Source of the DNA: Cucumis sativus
Taxonomy: Eukaryota; Streptophyta; Magnoliopsida; Cucurbitales; Cucurbitaceae
Length of the DNA: 64,000 nucleotides
Assembly (NCBI RefSeq): GCF_000004075.3
Contig: NC_026657.2
Span: 28,614,408 to 28,678,407 of the forward strand
Direction of reading: 5' to 3'
Positions 45,783 to 59,000 of this stretch are shown one piece after another (within the stretch, counting starts at the first letter, position 1; each line of letters starts with the position of its first letter). The notes beneath the pieces are model-generated. The model was not told the DNA's origin. It ran no database searches and saw only the letters and a list, made by a program, of their open reading frames with translations. The position numbers and the translations under genes are program-made.

Positions 45783-48700
45783 AGACACTCAACCTCCACG
45801 GATTTTGAAATTGTTAACTATAGAAGTCCTCTCGACCATGCTCAAACTGGTCTCTATTTTATTCTGTAATGGACCAGCCTTCGTTTTACCCTACTCTCAA
45901 TAAGGTGAGGAGAAATACTACGGTTAAATGCTATTTTTCCCTGCATAATTTATAAGAGATTCTTTTGTGGGAAATGTCTCTTTTACTAACAAGTTGGAAT
46001 GTGTGTTATTTTGTGGGTTCTTTGGGGTGAGGGAAGTATTAGAAGACATCTTTCTTCTAGTGATGTTCGATCCTCGTTAGATTCTATATTTTTCTTTGGG
46101 CTTCTGCTAAAAATCTTTTTATGACTTACTCTTTAGGTCAACTTGTATCGTTTCATTGTTTTTTCAATGAAAAGTTGGTCATTTGAAAATATAATAATAA
46201 GAATAATAAATTACAAAGAATGATACTGTTGTTCTTTAAAACCAACAAATCGTTCTTCGTGTTTATTTAGATTGATTAGAGTGAAAAAATGCTTCTCTGT
46301 TGGGCAGGTATTGCAATGACGACCTTGTGTGAGCTATATGTATGCTGGTGTTTCGGTAAAAGGAGAGAACCCACCCTTCTACTTCATGAGCTGGGCAGAG
46401 TTTTCTGCAAATCAACGTCTAATAGTGTAACTGTAAGTGGAAACTTAAACTTAAATCAGTGCTTACTTTTTATCGTGTTAAATTATAAATCTTCATTTTC
46501 ATAGAACGCAATGCACTTTTTAAGGTTCCCCTTAAATATCAAAGATGATTCAGTCAGTTCTTTTTTTTTCAATTGAAACAGAAACAAGCCTTTTCATTTA
46601 AATAAAGAAATGAGGCTGATGCTCGGAATACAATAATGGAGACGAAACATAAATAACCAACCAAGAGATTAAATCAAGTACTAATGTGAAGATTTAGCTG
46701 TGGAATACAGGCTACTAATTTAAAAAGAAGAACAAACAAAGCACTATTTCTTAAACAATGGTTTAAATTGAATAGTTTAGAAAGATCGGAAAGAAAGCAC
46801 CAAAGGAAGGAAATGGGACAAGTAAGCTCAAAACGGCCTAACCAATGAAGTGGCGCATCTTAAAAATGCGTCACTTCAAGGGCACCTTATATGGTTGAAA
46901 TTTTCGCTAGCTTGGCAAGAAAATGAACTTGTTATTTGATCCTAATTGATTAGTCTGGTTTAAAGTATTAATAAGTGGTATTTATCTCGAGCCAAGCTAA
47001 TTTTAACCTCCTATTATGTCATAGTCGACTGGTACTGATGGGATAGATGTCATTTTGGCATCTTCTAATTAGTGGTTATTTTCAATTGGATATATCATAC
47101 ATTTAGTATGAAAGAACGGTGGGGGATGATGAGGATATGCTTTACCATTTTAGTTTAGATAAACTATAATCAAAGCTATCTGATCCTGCATGCCTACAAA
47201 GTTAACCTCTAGTTTTTTGTATTTGATATGGCCACGGGACTTCTTTTTCCTTGTATTCTTCTACTAGAAAGTGTTGATTGTTCTTGAACAAATGGCATGT
47301 TGCTAGTGAATTATAACTTTTGGAAGTGTTTTCTAGATCTTAAATCAGATCAGCAAAAGTTTCTTTGGTCTACCTGCGTGAAAGGAAATTGGACTTGGAA
47401 CTTTATAGTCGTAGTCGAGTAAATTGGATCTCCTACCTATGCATGTTATTTTTTCATTTTTTTTGTGGAAGCAGATGGGGGTACTCTTCAGAAGAAATAG
47501 TGTCGCAAACCTGTTCTCTGCCTCTCGTAAAAACTTCTTTAAAAATACCTTGAAAATGTATTTCAAAAGTTTTTTTTTTTTTTTGTGAAGTTAGTTTTAG
47601 AATAGTCCTTAATTTTTTAATAATTTTTTTTATTCACAGAAATGGCGAGAGACAAATCATGGACAGCAAGAGTAGTTGTATAGTAACTTTTGAACAATAC
47701 AGAATCCTTTTTTTAAACACAACTGTATCAAAAAAACTTACAAAAAATTGTTCCACATGTAAAGCACTGAAACCGTATCTTATGCCGATTCAACTTAGCT
47801 TTTAGTTGTTTGGTGAGAAAAGAAAAAAGAACTGAAAAATCTTTTTAGTTGACACCAATATGATGAGAAGAAGCTTTTCTCTTTCTATCTCTCTTGAAGG
47901 CAGCTCCAAGTTGAATCTCACTCACCATCAATTTTTTAGGATCTTCCCAGTCCCACTAGTGGAAGTTGGAACCTGTTGTGAAATTAAAAAATGTATTTGA
48001 ACGAACTTTGCATAAACATAAGGTATTGATGATTTCTCTATTTAATATTCCAAGGCCCTACACAGTTGGCTACACAAGGATGGTGGGACGTCTTTATTTC
48101 TAGTGGCTGAATACAAGTCATTACATGAAAAAATAACTTCAGCAAAAGAGAACTAAAACGCTATCAAAACTACATTATCTTCGAAGAGAGAGATCTTCAG
48201 AAGGATTTGGTAATGATAATACCCATACAGTTGCCTTGCTATCTGCACACTTTTGAATTTGATCAAAATTCATTCGACTTATTGTGCTTTGTAACAGTTA
48301 GCATCTGATGTCGATACAACTTAATGTTAATATTAGGTTGTTAATTGATCGCAAATATAAGAGTTACTCTTATATATGTTCTTACCTTATCAACTGCAAC
48401 TGACCCCTCTTGTGCTTGCTTTCATCCTTTTTACTTTGGTACAGTGCACTTTGGCTTTATTGTTGGGACAAGTGTTTCAGTGCAAGTCCCTGTGTGGATA
48501 TCAAGTGGATTAATTCCACTTCTATTGTGATTGATTGATGGAAGATTTAACTGGAATTTAGTGGATTTATTTCACTTATGGCAACTGATTCACATCTTCT
48601 CTCTCACACACACATATCATATACATACATAGATATGTGTATATATATTTAGTGCAAGTGATTGTTTGTAATTAACTAAATATTGTATTCATGTGAACAT

Positions 48701-50469
48701 GCTTTTAAGAAAAAATGGTAGGATTCCCAGATATTAATGTAAGGTCTACTAATGTGTAGTATAGGAAGGCAATTTAGTGTAGAAAAGTTTGTATTGCAAT
48801 AACCATAATATGAAATTATTTTCTACTTTTATTGAATTCGTGAATTGTACAACTCTCCAAAGTTTCATTGAATTCATTAATAAAAGTGTCTTTTTCCTCT
48901 GCTTAGTTTCTTCCTGGAAGGAGTCAACTGTGAGACAAGCTAAGGTACAGTGAAAGGAGGTCACATGTTAACACGAGTGGCACCCCATGTGGAATAAGTT
49001 CAAAGAAGAGATGCTGAAAGTAATTGAAGCTTTCCTCTATTTCTTTGAAGTCAATTGGAATTAAATTTATCTTGGTAGGAACATAGTATGACGTCAAGAA
49101 CTTGTACCTTCTCTTTTCTCCCATGCGTGTTTATAATTTTCAACTGTTGCATCGAAATTGAAATTGGATACAGTTGATTTTTTGTATCTTCTTCTGTTCC
49201 TTCACACTATAAATTCCCCATCTGTGATAAATTACTTTCAACAAAATCAAAGAGTGATGAGAGATTGATTGTTTAATTTTTAATAAACTTGAATATCATA
49301 AAATAGATATTTCAAAAGGAAAGAATTCCTCCTGAAAGAGTTAATTTTCTTTGTCGTGGGGCGAATCTAGAAGTTTGTGGATCTGTCATAACATAAGCAA
49401 TCGTGGGAAAACAAACCTCAAAGTAAGCAAGCCAAAAAAATTTGTTATCCCAATTATCTATTACTCCCACTTTGTCTCCCCCTCATTGGGATATTATACA
49501 TTTTCCAGGAACCTTTTCTATATGCCCAGTAGCTCTAGCTACCACTACTACCTTCTTCATTCATTCCTATACCCCTTTATAACGATGCCAAAATATTTCA
49601 CTCATTTTTCTTTCTATTCTCTCATATTTCTTAATCTACTTTTATCTACTAATTTTCATTATTAGTCTCAATAACATTTTTGTCTTCTTTTTTCTTTTTT
49701 TCTGAATATAACACAAACATAGTTCAATGCACTTTTCAAGAGATTTTGGGTTATCATAGTAAACAAGAAATCAACTACAAGTTTAAGTTAACTACTTGCA
49801 TTTACTTTTCATACGCTCTATTAGCCAATTGGTTTCCTCTAATGTCAAAATAAATATAATTCAATTATTCTATAGTGCTATTATCAAGAAAAAGAAAAAC
49901 TAGCTTCATCCAACTACCCTCCCACCTCGATAATTATTTCTCAACCATTCCTGCGGAAGCAACAGCTATGAAAGGAATATTTATTCAGAAAAGTATATAA
50001 CAACAAACATAAATATTTAATTTCGATAGTAAGAAAATAAGAGAAAATGAATCTTTTTTTTCTGAGAGAGAGATAAGAAAAAGAAAAAATGGGAGTTTTG
50101 TTAGTATGTATGATTCATTTCGAAATAGGATTACGACAAGACGTGGATAAATTGAAGATTAGTCAAGTATTGGACTCATCACTTTGACTCTGAATTTAAT
50201 TGATGAATCTCAATACGGCTTCTCTGAATTCAAGAAATTTCAACTTTGTCTTCTTTCCTTTTTCTTTAAAATTAATCATTTTCAATAATAATAATTGGTA
50301 CCATGCTATGTATCAGAAACAACATCTTACAATATATCATTCTAACTTTACGAGTCGTATATTTGATTATTCAAGTACAATATATGAGGAAAAGAGAAAA
50401 AGTAAAATTACCTGAAACAAAAAAAAAAAAAAGATGGGTGAATTGGAGAGGATATGAAATAGGGAAGGT
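45783..50469. other. Long spacer, no gene found
   Basis: About 4.7 kb. The first 300 bp should be the PPR 3' untranslated region. An isolated open stretch at 46289-46504 lacks any recognisable feature. Minus-strand words resembling a protein occur at about 47880-47990 but are interrupted by a stop. Otherwise AT-rich DNA. Confidence 0.5.
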
Positions 50470-50600
50470 CGCAGTGGTCAGGATGGAGAAGAGGGGCACA
50501 TGAACAACCCACTCACTCAGACACAGCCACCGGTGGTGTTGTGTTAGGACTTCCACGAGTGAGTAATGCACGTGCCCTGCTTCTCCATCCTGATCGGCAC
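50470..50600 (-). ncRNA. MIR164: MIR164 microRNA precursor
   Basis: The minus strand carries the 21-nt mature miR164, TGGAGAAGCAGGGCACGTGC plus A (50567-50587), on the 5' arm. The 3' arm carries CATGTGCCCCTCTTCTCCAT plus C (50482-50502), the star strand. The arms pair along the duplex with 2-nt 3' overhang geometry, the helix continues through ACTCACTC/GAGTGAGT toward the loop, and the loop is about 38 nt. miR164 directs cleavage of NAC-domain mRNAs of the NAM/CUC2 and NAC1 groups and so shapes organ boundaries, leaf margins and lateral roots. No such target is in the window. A likely TATA box lies on the same strand at about 50955-50967. Confidence 0.97.
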
Positions 50601-53600
50601 GCACCTTTTTATGCCGCCTCTCTCCGATCATGCAGCTTCAAGAAATCCCCCCCGGAGGAGTAGCCCGGGGTTTGTTTAGGTGCCTTTTTTTTAGAAAACA
50701 AAAAATATTGGCAGCCATATTTATAGCCATAACGTTGGGTCCTTGGACGTGGGGGCCTCCATGGATTTCAATTCAAAAGTGGCTTTCTCCTCTCTCTTCC
50801 TCACTTCCAAGTATCTACGTCTCAATTTCACCTTATCTAATTACTTACTTTTACCTCCTAATTAACAATTCCCTTCCCCCCCCCCCCCCCCCCGTTGCTT
50901 CATTTAATTCTAACTTTTTTACCATTTACATCCCATTCTTTATCATGTTACAACTTTTATATATATGATTGAAGCGCTGAAATGGTGAAAGTTGATGAAA
51001 GAAAAAAAAAAGTAAAAAATAGAGTGAGGAGTAGTGAGGGTACGTAGTAGCTAGCTCCGGCCAAAATGGATATATCCCCACCCAGAGGGTGAGGGCCAAT
51101 CCAATCCCATTATTCACGCCCACTCTCTCCCCCGCACAACACACTGTTCATCTGCTTTCCTCCCTGTCCTTTTCTCTCCCTCACCGCCCTTCCTCTTCTT
51201 ACTTTCCATCCCATTTTTCTTCTTCTTTTCATATATATTAATTCATCCATACCATTTATTTTATTTCAAACTAAAGCTACCCCTTTATTTGCTTCCAAAG
51301 CACGTTTATACATTTTCTTAATACATGCGATAAATTTTGAACTCAACTTCTCCAGACATTTCAACCATATATATTATTTGTTTAATCAATCCCATTAATA
51401 CTGATCCACTCCCGTGTCCATTAAGGATATATATTTAAAACTAATTGAACTTAGAGATCAGGGCCCCCCATGTCGTTTAGAACTGTGATACGAGTAGGAG
51501 CCAGTCAGCCATGAAGGGGTCCCTTATAGAGAGGAAGCCCCGGCAGTGTGTTCATTATTATTAATATTTTTGTATGTATGTATATATATATATATATTTC
51601 ATTTTAGTGGCCCTTAACCATTACTTAATTTCTTTTAAATCTTCTTTTATCAGAGTCATTAGAAAGTAAAATGGGATTATTTTAAGGACCCACGTCTAGA
51701 TTCTTAATTATAATATCATTTATAATGCTTTCGATATCCTAAGAAAAAACCTTATGCAAAAATAGATAAATTAAATTAGATTAATTTGCTTGCTTTAACC
51801 CTACTCTATAAAAAAGTTAAAACAAATATATCATGTTACAAACAATGAGATCTAGGAGATTTTTTACCTTTTTTTATAGAATTCTAGCTACTGACTTTAA
51901 GTTTATTACCTTTTAAGAGTAGCAACTGCTCATGCATGTGTACTTCATCAATGACAATAATTCTTCTCTCACTAATTTTAACTATATAAAAAAATAATAA
52001 TAATGTAAAACTCATTGATTTAATAACATAGTAAAGTTTGATTAATGTACAAACAAACCATTAAAGCAACTTTTCCACGACAACAAAATTTAATAAAAAT
52101 CTAACTCTACTTTAGCTTTTCCTTGAAATTGCATCAATCTTGTACGATGAACAATATTCTTGCACTCAATTATCAAACAATAATATATATACAAATTGAA
52201 GCTTTTTTTTTCTTCAAGTTTAATTAAGGCTAAGATGTGTAACATTATTGTTAATTCATTTGATGAAAATGATCAAATGAAATTTGAAAGTATAAAGATA
52301 AGATAAATTTAATGTTCGTAATTGATGAATGATGGCGCGTGATTCTAATAGTTATATCTCTAATCTAAATATTTGAAGTTATTTATATGTTTTTGTTATT
52401 GATTTATTGAAGACAAAAAAAGGTGGAATATAAGAAATTAATTTTAAAAAATATGAAAGTGTTGTTCAATATATTAGGGTTCGTAGGTAACCCAATGCCA
52501 TTGAGCTTTTGTCTATTCATTCTCATGCACATAACAACGCTGCCTACTTATGGTTTGTTCTACTTTTTGTCACCTATATATATTTTCAATCTCCTTTTTC
52601 CCTTTCACTTTCAATATATATTAATTACATTCATCATTTAAATCTTTTTCTTTTCTTTTCTATTATTATTCATTACTAATTATTATATTGTCGTTTCTCT
52701 CTATACCTCAACTCTTTCTCTCTTTTCTCTCTTTAGACCTCTCCCCTAACCATCTTTAATTGACTACTCAACTTTTCATATCTTTCGTCTAACCTAGCTC
52801 TTCTTCTTGTCCATACTTAATTTTAGATATGCTCTAGATGCTTTTCATATTTTATTTTTCTTTCCTTTCGATATCCAATAGGTTGAATTTCTGAACATAC
52901 TACTGTTACTCTTTTGACTTTCTATCGAATCAAAAGGTTTGTTACATATTACATCAATAAATCAAATTATCTTAAATCCAGCGTGTGTATATTTAATTTT
53001 CGAATAAACTTTTTTTTATTTAAATGGTCAAAAACGCTAAAATTTAAAACGAATATGAAATGTTGAATGGTACTATAGGGCTGCTACCAAATTCTCTAGG
53101 AGCCTAATATTTAATTATTTCTAAACTTTGAACTTTTTAATTATTCTTTTCAATTTATTATTGGTTTTGAGAGCTCCCCAATTTCATCACTTCATTTGAG
53201 CATAAATGTTTCTTTTAATTAATTTAATTGAAGTTTAGTATACCCTGAGTTTGTTCGTTTAAAGTCTATTTTTCATTCATAATTTATTACAACGAAGCCA
53301 ATCATGTTAGATTAAGATGGATTTAAGACGATAGAGTTGATGTTATTCAATATAATAATAAATCCACCCATAATTATGGTATATGTATTGTCTTTTTGTG
53401 GACAACTTTATTCATAGAGATATTTAATATAGTGTTTTGAGGTGGAATAGTGAATGTCCCCATTTAGCCCAAGAAGGAGAAGAAAAAGAAGAAGAAGAAG
53501 AAGCAGAAAGAAGAAGATGATGATGGGTATGTTTGAATGCAAACAGTGTATTTCACAGTGGAATTCCACGAGACAGAGTTGAACAAAACCCTAAACCAAA

Positions 53601-56053
53601 CTAATTAATAATAATTAGTGGAGGGTATTTAGTAGTGTGTTTTAATTAATAATAATTAACTTCTTCGTGTTCCAGTTTGAAAACCATATCTACTTGACGT
53701 CATATACAATTGAATTAATACACATCTCTCCTAAAGAAATGATTGTTAAGTAAGTAATCTATGAGATTGTAGCTAATTAATTAGCGCATCATCATGATTA
53801 ATACAGTTTAGTTTAGTGCTTAATATATATATATATATAGATCTATATGTATGTATTCACGTAGTAATTATATTGGTTTAGCGTATAAGTGCACCAATTT
53901 TTCCTTTTACACTCTTTCCCTTTAATGGCCACACCATTATATTATTCCCATTCCATATGTCAAGTGGATCCATTTCCTAATTATAATCAACTTCTTCTCT
54001 TTCCTTTATTAAATTCAACCATACTTTAATTTCATTAAGAAAAAATATATTGTATAGTAGTACTATACTTCATTAATTACTTCTTCACAATATTTGTGCA
54101 TACTGAATTAATTTCATTTTATAATTTTACTAGCTGATTTCACTCATTTGAGATAACACGTGATTTTAACACTTTAAACCGAGATAATCTTAGGAGGCAT
54201 GCATGATTCTTTCAAAATTACTATACTTAACTCATGATTTATTCTTATTTTTAACATAAACATGAAAAGAAGTATATTGTTTATGTAACGAACATGACAA
54301 ACATTAAAAATAATTTAAAAAACCCTTTTCCTAACGTGACATTATTTGAAGCGTGGCCACTAGAAAGGCATAATAAACACTTTTCTCTTTATGTTTTCAA
54401 ATTATAAAATACGTTATGATTAGGTATACACTTTTGCTTTTCAACTTACCACCAACACCAACCATCACTGTATATAATTCATTTTAATTTCCCAGTGACG
54501 AAAACAAACACATTGGAGGTAATATGTAAGTTTGCATGAAAACTTTCCATTTTCTTTTTTTCTTTTATGAATGAATGGAGGCTCCCAAATGTAGTGAATC
54601 CTAAGGTTATTTTGGTGAGTGATTTTAAGATGAGAGAATAATTGAGTATTATTATTGATCTATGGCTATACACCTATAGTAACGGTGGTTAGCAGGCAGC
54701 TCAACCGTGGACCGTGCTGACTACTTCCACCAAATAAATAAATTAAAGTGATATCATTTTTTGTTCTTCATTTCTTTTTCTTAGTGAAAAGTGAAATGAT
54801 TTTCATGTGAGTGGCAAACATGATTTGCAATTCTGGTCTAATCACCCGGAAGACCCGTAATTATTTTATTATTTTTTTCCTTTTTTTTTTCTTTTACAAA
54901 AAAAAGCACTAATTAATATTCTATATCTAGTCTACTAGGCTTTTACATGTGTTATATTTAAATTGAAACCAAGAAGAAAAAAATAGTATGGCCTTATCCT
55001 TATTATGCATCATAATTACGTCACTGAGGAGGATAAATTCCCTCTTAACTTCTAAAATGTGTTTCCCTCAGATTCCAAACCAAGAAAAAAATGTTTACCA
55101 TTTTTATTCATTTGAAACAATAGTCAAAGAAGTACGCAAAATTTGGCTTTCCAAAACCATAGAAATATATCTATATATTTGGGTGGTGGTTGTTTAGCTC
55201 CGGATTGGCCGACACAGTCGTTGTTGCTTTGTTAGGTGGCAGCCATTGAACCAACAACGCCCATCAGATAAAGCCCCAATGGGGTGGGCTTTACCATCTA
55301 AGCCTGTTAACCTATGACGGCCCAGAAAGTAAGAGACGGTAAGATTAGATTGGAAGACGGGTCAGGCCCAAAAAAAATATTACTGTATCGCTGAAAACAT
55401 CATCAATTACAATTACTCTAAAATGATACTTTCACATTTCTAATATTTATTAAATTTCAAAATCGACATATTAAAAAACATTCATAAGTACAATATTAAT
55501 ACAACAATACTAAACAAGACTCTAAAACATGGATAGAATTACTTGTCAACCTAAAACTTAGTATAAATATTTATAATATGATTCATTTGATTTAGGTTGG
55601 AGCTATCAAAATTTTAAAAACCTGAATCGGATACCCAATCCAATCTGAAAAAACAAAAAGAAAAATGCCAAATCCAATATCCAAATATTAAAATAACACA
55701 CTCCAACCTTATGACATGAGTAGGGTAGTTGGATTATTGTGATTACATCCATTGCTGATAGCACTGAGTGAGAATGGTAAATTTGAAAACAGACACCGAA
55801 AATGTCAATGGAGAGTCCGGGAGGTGGTACTTTGTCCATTTTATTATTATTAACTTGTGGCCGTCTGCCGGCCTCCTAATCTCCAACTTCTGTTCTACTC
55901 TATACTCTACAGGATGGATACAAAGAATCAAACATCGCCTCACCTGCTTCTCTTATTCTATTCCCCTCCCTTCCTCTTAGCTTCAATTATGTCATGCTTT
56001 AACGTCCAACGATCCTGCTCTTCTCGTCTTCTTCTTCTCCTCCTCCTCCTCTT
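50601..56053. other. Spacer upstream of MIR164 and of the ligase gene
   Basis: The first 600 bp are probably the MIR164 promoter and leader, including a run of 18 C at 50876-50893. The rest is AT-rich with (GAA)n near 53485-53510. AAAGCCC and GGGCTTT flank a short loop at 55273-55296, with GGCCCA (site II type) at 55319. These suit the promoter of a housekeeping gene such as the ligase gene, although its leader start is unknown. Confidence 0.5.
50955..50967 (-). promoter_or_regulatory. Putative TATA box of the MIR164 transcript
   Basis: The minus strand reads ATATATATAAAAG here, about 370 bp upstream of the hairpin. GC-richer DNA with CCAAT-type words lies further upstream (51050-51200). This spacing is usual for plant primary microRNA transcripts. 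The assignment is by position and sequence only. Confidence 0.4.
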
Positions 56054-59000
56054 ATGGCGTATATATCAACTTGTTATTATTCTACCACCTCCCACCTATT
56101 AAGCAACGTCCTTAAACCGAGACCTTCAACCTTTGCTCCAACACTCTCCTCCACCTTCCTCACATTCTCTCTGAAATCCAATAATCATACTCCCCCCCTT
56201 CACTCTCCCGAATTCCAACTCCCTCCCTCTCCCGCTAAACTGCTGGCTAATAAGGACGGTGTAGCTGAAATGGCGGTAACAAGGACGGAGAGTGAAAAAT
56301 ATGGAGCGTTGAGAGTTGGGCTCATCTGTGGAGGTCCCTCTGCGGAACGTGGAATCTCTCTCAACTCCGCTAGATCAGTTCTTGATCACATACAGGTATG
56401 TACCTACAAATAAATGCACAAGACTTATGTGTCCTAACTACCGTTTGAATTCAGGGAATTGGAATGAGTATGCCATCAACATGCAATACAAGATTTTGTG
56501 CCTTGACAACATGAACTATATCTATCTGAAGTGATGGATTTTTTTCTTTGTCCACGCTCTTCTCTGTTATGTGCTCGGGGGTGGATTAGCTAGGATGGCA
56601 GTTCATTTTCAAATTTCACAAAACTACTTATCTGAAGCGTATAATTCTGTTAAGAAAATTGAAACATCGCTAGCGGATTTAGCACCTTTCTTTCTGCTTT
56701 TACTGTTCCCGATGAATCCTTCAAACTTGTGGTTTCAATCGCTATTATCGAGATTAGTGATCTGAATCTACGATTTGCTGCTGCCATTAACTAGCTTTAA
56801 TTTTCTGCATCGACTTTATCTACTCTAGGGACATGATTTGCAAGTGAGCTGCTACTATATCGATTCAGAGTTGAATGCGTATGCAATATCTTCCGCTCAG
56901 GTACTAGGAACCTGCATCCTTCCTTGACATTTGATCTCTGCTTTTGCTTTGTTTGCTTTCGTACTTCTCATGCTTCTAAGTTTCTAACTGTGCTCAAGCT
57001 CAAGAATGGGAACAAATCACTACGATCTTCACTATCTTACAACATTTGCATCCTGTATTCTAATTTTCTTTTTTCTCATTCATAGGTCTATTCAAACACT
57101 CCGGCAGACTTTGATTTTAAACTTAAAAGGTAAGTTTAAATTATCTATAATTGATTTTGTGAGTCTTTTTTATTTTGCAGGGAATTTAAGACGTTAAACT
57201 AATAAACTGTTCGTTTGTGAAGCCTTGCCCGCGGTTTCCAGTCTTTGACTGACTTTGCTGAGCACCTTTCTACTTCTGTGGACATAGTATTCCCTGTTAT
57301 TCATGGTCGGTTTGGTGAAGATGGTGGAATCCAGGTGTAGCTTGTAGTTCTCTCACAATGTGGATTTAGATTCACTTTGTTCCTCCTGTACGTTTAAAAA
57401 TAAACAAATTTTAAATGTTTGGCGATGTGTTTCAGGAACTTTTGGAAACGCACAACATTCCATTTGTTGGAACAGGTTCAAAGGAGTCTTCAAATGCCTT
57501 TGACAAGGTAGGATGATCTACTCTTCGAGACTAGAGTACTCAGATATTAACTGGATTTAGTTAGTTGTTGACTATTAGTATGTCAGAGTTTTATGCACAC
57601 TGTAAAAGCTGTCTCCTGATACTATTGCTAACCTGTTGTTTCGCTTGGTAATTTGTAGTATAATGCCTCCTTGGAGCTTGATAGACTTGGATTCATAACA
57701 GTGCCTAATTTTCTTGTACAGGTAGTTTTTCAACAACCCTTATTTTTCTTCCTAGTTTAGTATCAGGCTATCAGCCTACTTGAATGGTCTTCAATTAAGG
57801 TCCTTTGTGTGTGTTTGGAAAATAAGATTCTTAAGATCTAGTTTATGTTGGTTTAAATTCAGAGTTTAGACCGTACATATCTATCCTTTATTATTCTAAT
57901 ATTCCAATTCATGGAACGAGGTTCAGGCTGGTGGTGTAAGTGAAACTGAGCTATCAAAATGGTTTGTGAGCAATCAGCTAGATCTTAGCTCAGGAAAAGT
58001 TGTGGTAAGCAAAATGGTCACTTGCTATGGAATCTGTCTATGGTGGGACGGTAAAATTTATACTCTAGAATATTAATTTTCTTTTTCTAATATCAATCAG
58101 GTAAAACCAGCAAGGGCAGGATCAAGCATAGGCGTGTCGGTTGCATATGGAGTGGTGGATTCGCTTAAGAAGGCGAATGAGATTATTTCAGAGGTACTAT
58201 GACATTTGCTTATCCTTTGTGCTCATGCAGAGCATGAAACTGTTCGTTCTTGACAACCTTGCTTTGAAGATCACATTTTTCTCAATTGCCCAGTAATGCT
58301 AAATCTTGTATAATAGCTCAAACAGAAGTTGATAATGTGATTCTATTAACATGTAAATCAAAATGTTCGTGTCTCAACTTCATAAAACGTGCACCATTTA
58401 TCTTCTATAGGAGATTGATGATAAAGTCCTTGTTGAAGTATTTCTTGAAGGAGGCAGTGAGTTCACTGCAATTGTCCTTGATGTGGGATCTGGTTCTGTT
58501 TGTCATCCGGTTGTACTACTACCAACAGAAGTATATTTTCTTATCTCAAAATAACTTTCTTGATTTGTTTTCTCCTGACGTAATATACTGCATCTTAAAA
58601 CTTCTTCTCTTCTTTTGCTTTAAATTAGGTTGAGATTCAGTCCTGTGGTTTGGCTGATGCGGGAGAGAAGGATGCAATTTTCAATTACAGGAGGAAATAT
58701 CTCCCCACCCAGCAGGTACACCGATGGTGTAGTGCCATTTATACTTGCATGTCTGCTTTGTTTATTCTGGAATTCACTAGTTTCAGTTCTATCTAACTCT
58801 ACTAGTAATTATATTCATTTTCAATTCAATGATGAGTCTGCATTTATAAAACAGGTCGCATATCATACTCCTCCTCGTTTCCCTATTGATGTGATAGAAA
58901 CCATCCGTGAAGGAGCATCTTTACTCTTCAAAGGACTTGGTCTCTGTGATTTTGCTCGGATTGATGGGTGGTATTTGCCTAGTTTCTCTCATGAATCTTC

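Noticed and set aside
47880-47990. Minus-strand words WDWEDPKKLMVSEIQLGAAF
   Set aside because: They look protein-like, but a stop precedes them, the frame ends soon after, and I cannot name a family. Possibly a decayed gene piece.
50622-50642. GATCATGCAGCTTCA, resembling the complement of miR167
   Set aside because: Four bases of the miR167 core are missing and there is no opposing arm, so the match is chance.
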